30,000 nucleotides of DNA from Mesostigma viride (Eukaryota > Streptophyta > Mesostigmatophyceae > Mesostigmatales > Mesostigmataceae). A program made the translations under genes and the position numbers. The stretch spans positions 1-30,000 of the forward strand of contig RPFO01000678.1 in NCBI GenBank assembly GCA_009746045.1. Reading direction: 5' to 3'. Shown here piece after piece: positions 26,600 to 30,000 of this stretch. Within the stretch, counting starts at the first letter, position 1. Each line of letters begins with the position of its first letter. Below the pieces are notes generated by a model, which was not told the origin of the DNA, did not search any database, and saw only the letters and a program-made list of their open reading frames with translations.

Positions 26600-27916
26600 C
26601 ACATCACCTGTGTAGTTCAGCAGGTTGCTGAGGCTTGTTCCTGTAGGCTGGTTGCTCCCAAGCCTAAGAAGTCTCATGTCAGACAACCTGTGTTGCAGCC
26701 TGGATATGTACAATGTGATATCCAAGAAATCAGGAAACTGATTTTGTTGGTTGGTGTTGACAGATATACCAAGTACAAGGTGCTGGAGCTGTTGCAAGAC
26801 AAGTCTAAGCCATGTTTGGTGGCTGGGCTCCAGGCTATCAGATCCAGAATGAAACCAGTGATCCAGCTGCAGTGTGATTTAGAATTTGAGTGCTGCATGG
26901 GGAATGAAGACCTCCCTGAGTTATTTATTGTACACAGGGAGTCCCATGGCAGTCAAGGCGTGGTGGAGAGGACAATCAGAGAACTCAAGACTATTCTGCT
27001 GACGGAGAAGAAGATTCCAAGATTGGTTCCAGCTATTATCAAGACGGCCTGGTTAAGGTCAGTTGAGGACAGATTGAATGTCAGGGCATCCATGTATGTT
27101 GGAGAGGTCCCTGTGACTCCATTATCATTGCATCTTCGGGAGCTCCCTACTGAGGTTGAGCAAGCCTGGAAAGATAGCCTTATGTTCAAGTTTGCCAAGT
27201 TGAGGCAGAAAGACAAGGGCTGGAGTGTTCTGAAACCTGTTGTTGGCCAGAGGGTAATTGTGTGGAAAGAGCCCAAGCTTGCAGGCAAGCGTGGTAGCTG
27301 GCACCCTGGAGTAGTGACCAGGGTGGAACTAGCTGGGCACAAGTGCTGGGTGAAGATGGAGGATCCTCCCCAGAATGTGCACCGTCTGTCGTGGTCATAT
27401 GTACGTCTAAGGGGTGCTGAAGCAGAGGCAGTAGCTCCTGATGTGACAACCTTGCCAGTTGGTCATGACGTCATCCCTGATCATCACGTTCAAGCTGGAA
27501 GTAATCCCCGGGTAAGTCCTGGCCAGACCCCTGGATCGGTTAACTTTCCATCCTTAGGACAGGCAGATGTGGTCCCCTCTAGCCTCACTAAGCATAGAGG
27601 TGTGGGCCTGAAAGATGTGGTGCTGGCTATGCAAAAAGCCAAGCAAGGACCTCGGGTGTCCAAGCTCAGCCAGTTGGAGGAGTCCGAGGATGCTGTCCTA
27701 GAGGTAGATACCAATGCTGAGGTTTCTGTTATGGGATCTCAACATACAGGTCAACGGCAGGTGCTTTCGCCTAGTTGTGCTTGGGTGTCTGACTTTAGTG
27801 GCAGGACACACATTATGGTATTGGGAGAGGTGCTGGTACCCTTCATGGGTGAGATGTCACATTTCTTGTGCTTGAAGATTATGATGGCCCTATCATCTTG
27901 GGTCAAAATTTTCTGA
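26600..27916 (+). pseudogene. pol: Element 2 pol, part 1: integrase and start of protease-like domain
   Basis: The frame opens after TAG at 26597. Its first recognisable bit (CSCRLVAPKPKKSH) aligns with the end of the integrase zinc finger of element 1 (CQECQFNSPKPKKWH), so the front of the element is missing or scrambled. The core keeps the second Asp (LQCDLEF) and the Glu (QGVVERTIRELK) with the same D-X29-E spacing as element 1. A basic C-terminal part (GQRVIVWKEPKLAGKRGSW) follows, then a linker, then a retropepsin-like start EVDTNAEVSVMG with Asp at 27707-27709, Asn in place of Gly. The frame is left near 27850, within the protease-like domain. No Gag or LTR is found for this element in the window. 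Confidence 0.78.
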
Positions 27917-29685
27917 GCTCTCCTAGAATTGTTGTGGCATCTGATAAGCTGAGAAAGTTTGGCTGGGGTAGCATACCCTTGGTCAATTTTAAAACCTCCC
28001 TTGCCAGTGTATTTAATTCTGTGAAAGCGATCAAGAATGTGCAGTGGCCTGAGAATCAGATTCCTGTGGCTTCCAGTCTTGTTATGCCAGCTGCTCTACA
28101 CCCTAGCAGTATTGGTATTACTAAGAGATCACTGGCTGCTCATTCTCCTCTTAGCTATGATCAGCTTGTCCAGGAAATGAGTTCTCCTCTAATGTTTGAG
28201 GCCTGGAGGCTAGCATTTGCCAAGGCTCTAGAGGAGTGGTTGCAGTTTGACTGCTGTCAGCCTGTGAATGAAGTTCCCCCATACAGTACACGGTTGAAGC
28301 TCAGATTCGTCATCAAGCGGAAGGAGGTGGAGGGGGTGTCTGTTCCCCATGTGCGTCCAGTTCTCAATGAATACCGTGGTACTGGGGATCTTCTGGGCGA
28401 GGAGTTGTATACACCTGGGATGCTACATGATACATGGCGTATTTTATTGTGCCTGTATGTCGGTATGCTGAACCAGGGTGCTGATATGTCTTCAGTTCTG
28501 CTAGATTTCAAGAGAGCATTTCTGAAGGGTGATCCCAGTGTGGCTCAGCAGGTGTGGCATTGTGAAACTCCATTTCATGTGCCAGTTCCTGTAGCCTGGC
28601 AGGCAGAGCTCCAGTCTAGCTACCTGCTGATTCTGAAGGGTCTAGAAGGTCTCAGGTCCAGTCCCATCATTTGGAGGCTCACCTTGGAAGACTTCTTGAC
28701 TAAACACTGTGGGTTGAAGGTGTCATCTGTGGACCCATGTTTATTGCTGGGTAGGTGGCATGATTTACCTGTGTATGCTAGCCTGCATGGTGATGACTTG
28801 CACTTGATTGCTCCCACTAAGTGGTTGAGTCAGTTTGTGCCCATCATTAATGATGCATTTCCTTTGGGAAAAGAATTGTGGCAGAAGCCTGGAGAGGCTG
28901 TCACGTTCTGTGGAATGCAGGCTACATTGGTTCAGGAGGGGAGTCAGTGGCTGATTAAGCTGCAGGCGGGCAATGACTACAAGAGTACCATTCTTCAATC
29001 TGTTCCAGAGGTCATGACGTCATCCATTGCACCTGAGCTGAAAGGCAAGTTGGCCTGGTATGGCAGCATTTGTGGGCCTGACATGATGGTCCATAGCAGA
29101 TCCCCTGATGATGTGCTAATTCTGGAGGAGCCTTCCCAGATTATTGCACATGTTAACAAGTCTCCTGGTATTACTTTAGCTGGGATTGATTTGTCTTTGC
29201 CATTTTCCTTGGATATCTATGTTGATAGCTCCATGGATAGCAGGCAAGTTTCTAAGGTCAGAGGCAGGTCAGCTGGCTTGTTTGTGCTTCAGCAACATAG
29301 GCCTAGTCTTGTGGCCTGGTACAGTCGTCTTCAAAGAAGGGTTGCTGTGAGTTCAGATGTCTCTGAGTGCAGAGCCATTTGTGAAGGGATTCAGTCCAGT
29401 TTGTACATCAAGGAGCTGTTGCTAGCTATGGCTTCAGTGACTCCTCATACTCTTCAACTGGAGACCTTGATCCTTTCAGATAACATGGGCATGGTCCAGT
29501 TTGTGCACAAGCAGTTGGCCAGAAGCAGAGATCTGGATTATCTCCTGTTGAAGGAGTTGGCAGGTCTGGTGGATATTCAACATCTTCCAGGTTCTGAGAA
29601 TCCTGCTGATGCCTTGACCAAGTTGCCTCACAAGTCTGCTGAGCAATATAAGCTTCTTTACAAGCTGATGAGCTCCTCTGTGTGA
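27853..29685 (+). CDS. pol: Element 2 pol, part 2: protease end, reverse transcriptase, RNase H
   Basis: One long open frame of about 610 residues, displaced by one base from part 1. It opens in the protease C-terminal half (VLEDYDGPIILGQNF), so at the DNA level it overlaps part 1. The RT shows LDFKRAFLKGDP (Asp 28504-28506), GLEGLRSSPIIW, DPCLLL, and HGDD at 28786-28797. RNase H shows YVDSSMDSR, AWYSRLQRR, SECRAICEG, LILSDNMG, and a C-terminal ENPADALTKL box, so all expected acidic residues are present. The frame itself is intact, and translation would need a -1 shift or a separate start. It is clearly the same lineage as element 1 (shared DSSM.SR, WYSRL.RR, HGDD, domain order) but well diverged. 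Confidence 0.85.
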   Translation, partial: DVTFLVLEDYDGPIILGQNFLSSPRIVVASDKLRKFGWGSIPLVNFKTSLASVFNSVKAIKNVQWPENQIPVASSLVMPAALHPSSIGITKRSLAAHSPLSYDQLVQEMSSPLMFEAWRLAFAKALEEWLQFDCCQPVNEVPPYSTRLKLRFVIKRKEVEGVSVPHVRPVLNEYRGTGDLLGEELYTPGMLHDTWRILLCLYVGMLNQGADMSSVLLDFKRAFLKGDPSVAQQVWHCETPFHVPVPVAWQAELQSSYLLILKGLEGLRSSPIIWRLTLEDFLTKHCGLKVSSVDPCLLLGRWHDLPVYASLHGDDLHLIAPTKWLSQFVPIINDAFPLGKELWQKPGEAVTFCGMQATLVQEGSQWLIKLQAGNDYKSTILQSVPEVMTSSIAPELKGKLAWYGSICGPDMMVHSRSPDDVLILEEPSQIIAHVNKSPGITLAGIDLSLPFSLDIYVDSSMDSRQVSKVRGRSAGLFVLQQHRPSLVAWYSRLQRRVAVSSDVSECRAICEGIQSSLYIKELLLAMASVTPHTLQLETLILSDNMGMVQFVHKQLARSRDLDYLLLKELAGLVDIQHLPGSENPADALTKLPHKSAEQYKLLYKLMSSSV

Positions 29686-30000
29686 GTTGAGCAATTCCAG
29701 TTGGAGCTTTGAGTTTGGTGACTGATTGGGTGAGAAGAGCTAACATAGAGCTGGGCTCTGTTATGCTGAGAGCTGTGATGCTCTGAGGGCAGTAATGCTC
29801 TGTGTACATATGTGTATAATACTGTATTCTATGTAATGCTCAGTCATGGAGCATGATGTTGGTTGGGGGTTTGTCCTCAGTTTGAGGTTTGTCTCAACCA
29901 AAGGGATTTTATAGGGCAGGGTTCGATTCCCTGGGGCTGCTTAGGCGGATTTTCCCGGATTGGCTGGCCCATCAACCTTGCTGGTGAGGTGGCGACAGGT
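29686..30000. other. 3' flank of element 2
   Basis: No ORF. Repeated GAGCT and AGTAATGCTCTG/TGTAATGCTCAG words lie at 29730-29845. No LTR matching the element 1 LTR is present before the window ends, so the 3' boundary of element 2 is outside the window or lost. Confidence 0.5.
29859..29933 (+). other. Hairpin followed by a tRNA T-arm / B-box-like motif
   Basis: TTGGTTG (29859-29865) pairs with CAACCAA (29895-29901), with an inner CCTCA/TGAGG stem. Then CAGGG-TTCGATT-CCCTG (29917-29933) is a perfect T-arm, and GGTTCGATTCC (29920-29930) matches the RNA polymerase III B-box. No D-arm, anticodon stem or acceptor partner is found upstream, so it is not called as a tRNA gene. It may be a tRNA-derived (SINE-like) fragment or a chance match in the element 2 3' region. 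Confidence 0.3.

Noticed and set aside
29850-29945. A complete tRNA gene
   Set aside because: Only the T-arm is present. The expected 5' acceptor strand, D-arm and anticodon stem at the right distances are missing.
26600-30000. LTRs of element 2
   Set aside because: No direct repeat pair and no match to the element 1 LTR could be found inside the window.

Overview
The window looks like nuclear DNA of a eukaryotic alga or a related protist, most likely of the green lineage. The reasons are a decayed nuclear copy of a plastid rpoB gene, two LTR-type retroelements, AATAAA signals behind several genes, long simple-sequence and satellite arrays, and no bacterial operon architecture. Nothing visible fixes the species.

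Layout. (1) 1-3616 is an almost pure hexamer satellite (GGACAA)n. (2) 3617-5030 is mostly non-coding: a GC-rich patch, a quiet stretch, and a 75-79 bp minisatellite (about 4603-5022). (3) 5156-5606 is a broken plastid rpoB fragment. (4) 5846-16489 is a cluster of intronless-looking genes and gene remnants, all on the minus strand: three related cysteine/histidine zinc-module proteins, an unrecognised protein and its truncated duplicate, two MYND-finger paralogues (one frameshifted), an F-box protein, and small charged ORFs. (5) Through the same domain (7489-16985) runs a 14-bp perfect palindrome, CCAACGGCCGTTGG, in 29 full or near-full copies. All lie outside the genes. Eleven are locked into a ~208 bp tandem array (10960-13080), and others sit 42-81 bp upstream of start codons. 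(6) 17070-17334 is a (GGGA)n/(GGAA)n tract. (7) 17335-18925 is gene-free and crowded with perfect short inverted repeats. (8) 18926-25489 is a complete LTR retroelement (6564 bp) with two identical 484-bp LTRs, unusual AGTTAG...CTAACT ends and a GCATG target duplication. Its pol is interrupted and has the order integrase, protease-like, reverse transcriptase, RNase H. (9) 25490-26599 resumes the invaded sequence and then low-information DNA. (10) 26600-29685 is a second, 5'-truncated pol of the same type and domain order, followed by a 3' region with a hairpin and a tRNA T-arm-like motif.

How it fits together. The minus-strand cluster looks like one locus grown by local duplication: zinc-module genes B, C and E, and MYND genes G and I, are paralogues, and a ~0.38 kb promoter/3'-end block is repeated around gene F. 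The palindrome family seems to belong to this locus. It is absent from both retroelements and from the rest of the window, apart from an 18-bp half-element exactly at the border of the hexamer satellite. The palindrome is two head-to-head AACGG cores, the core recognised by MYB proteins in plants, so a shared regulatory or transcript-end role is plausible but unproven. Zinc modules, MYND and F-box genes on one strand also resemble accessory gene sets of large DNA viruses, but no viral hallmark gene is visible here. The two strongest candidates for something undescribed are this palindrome-tagged gene locus and the retroelement lineage with a protease-like domain between integrase and RT.
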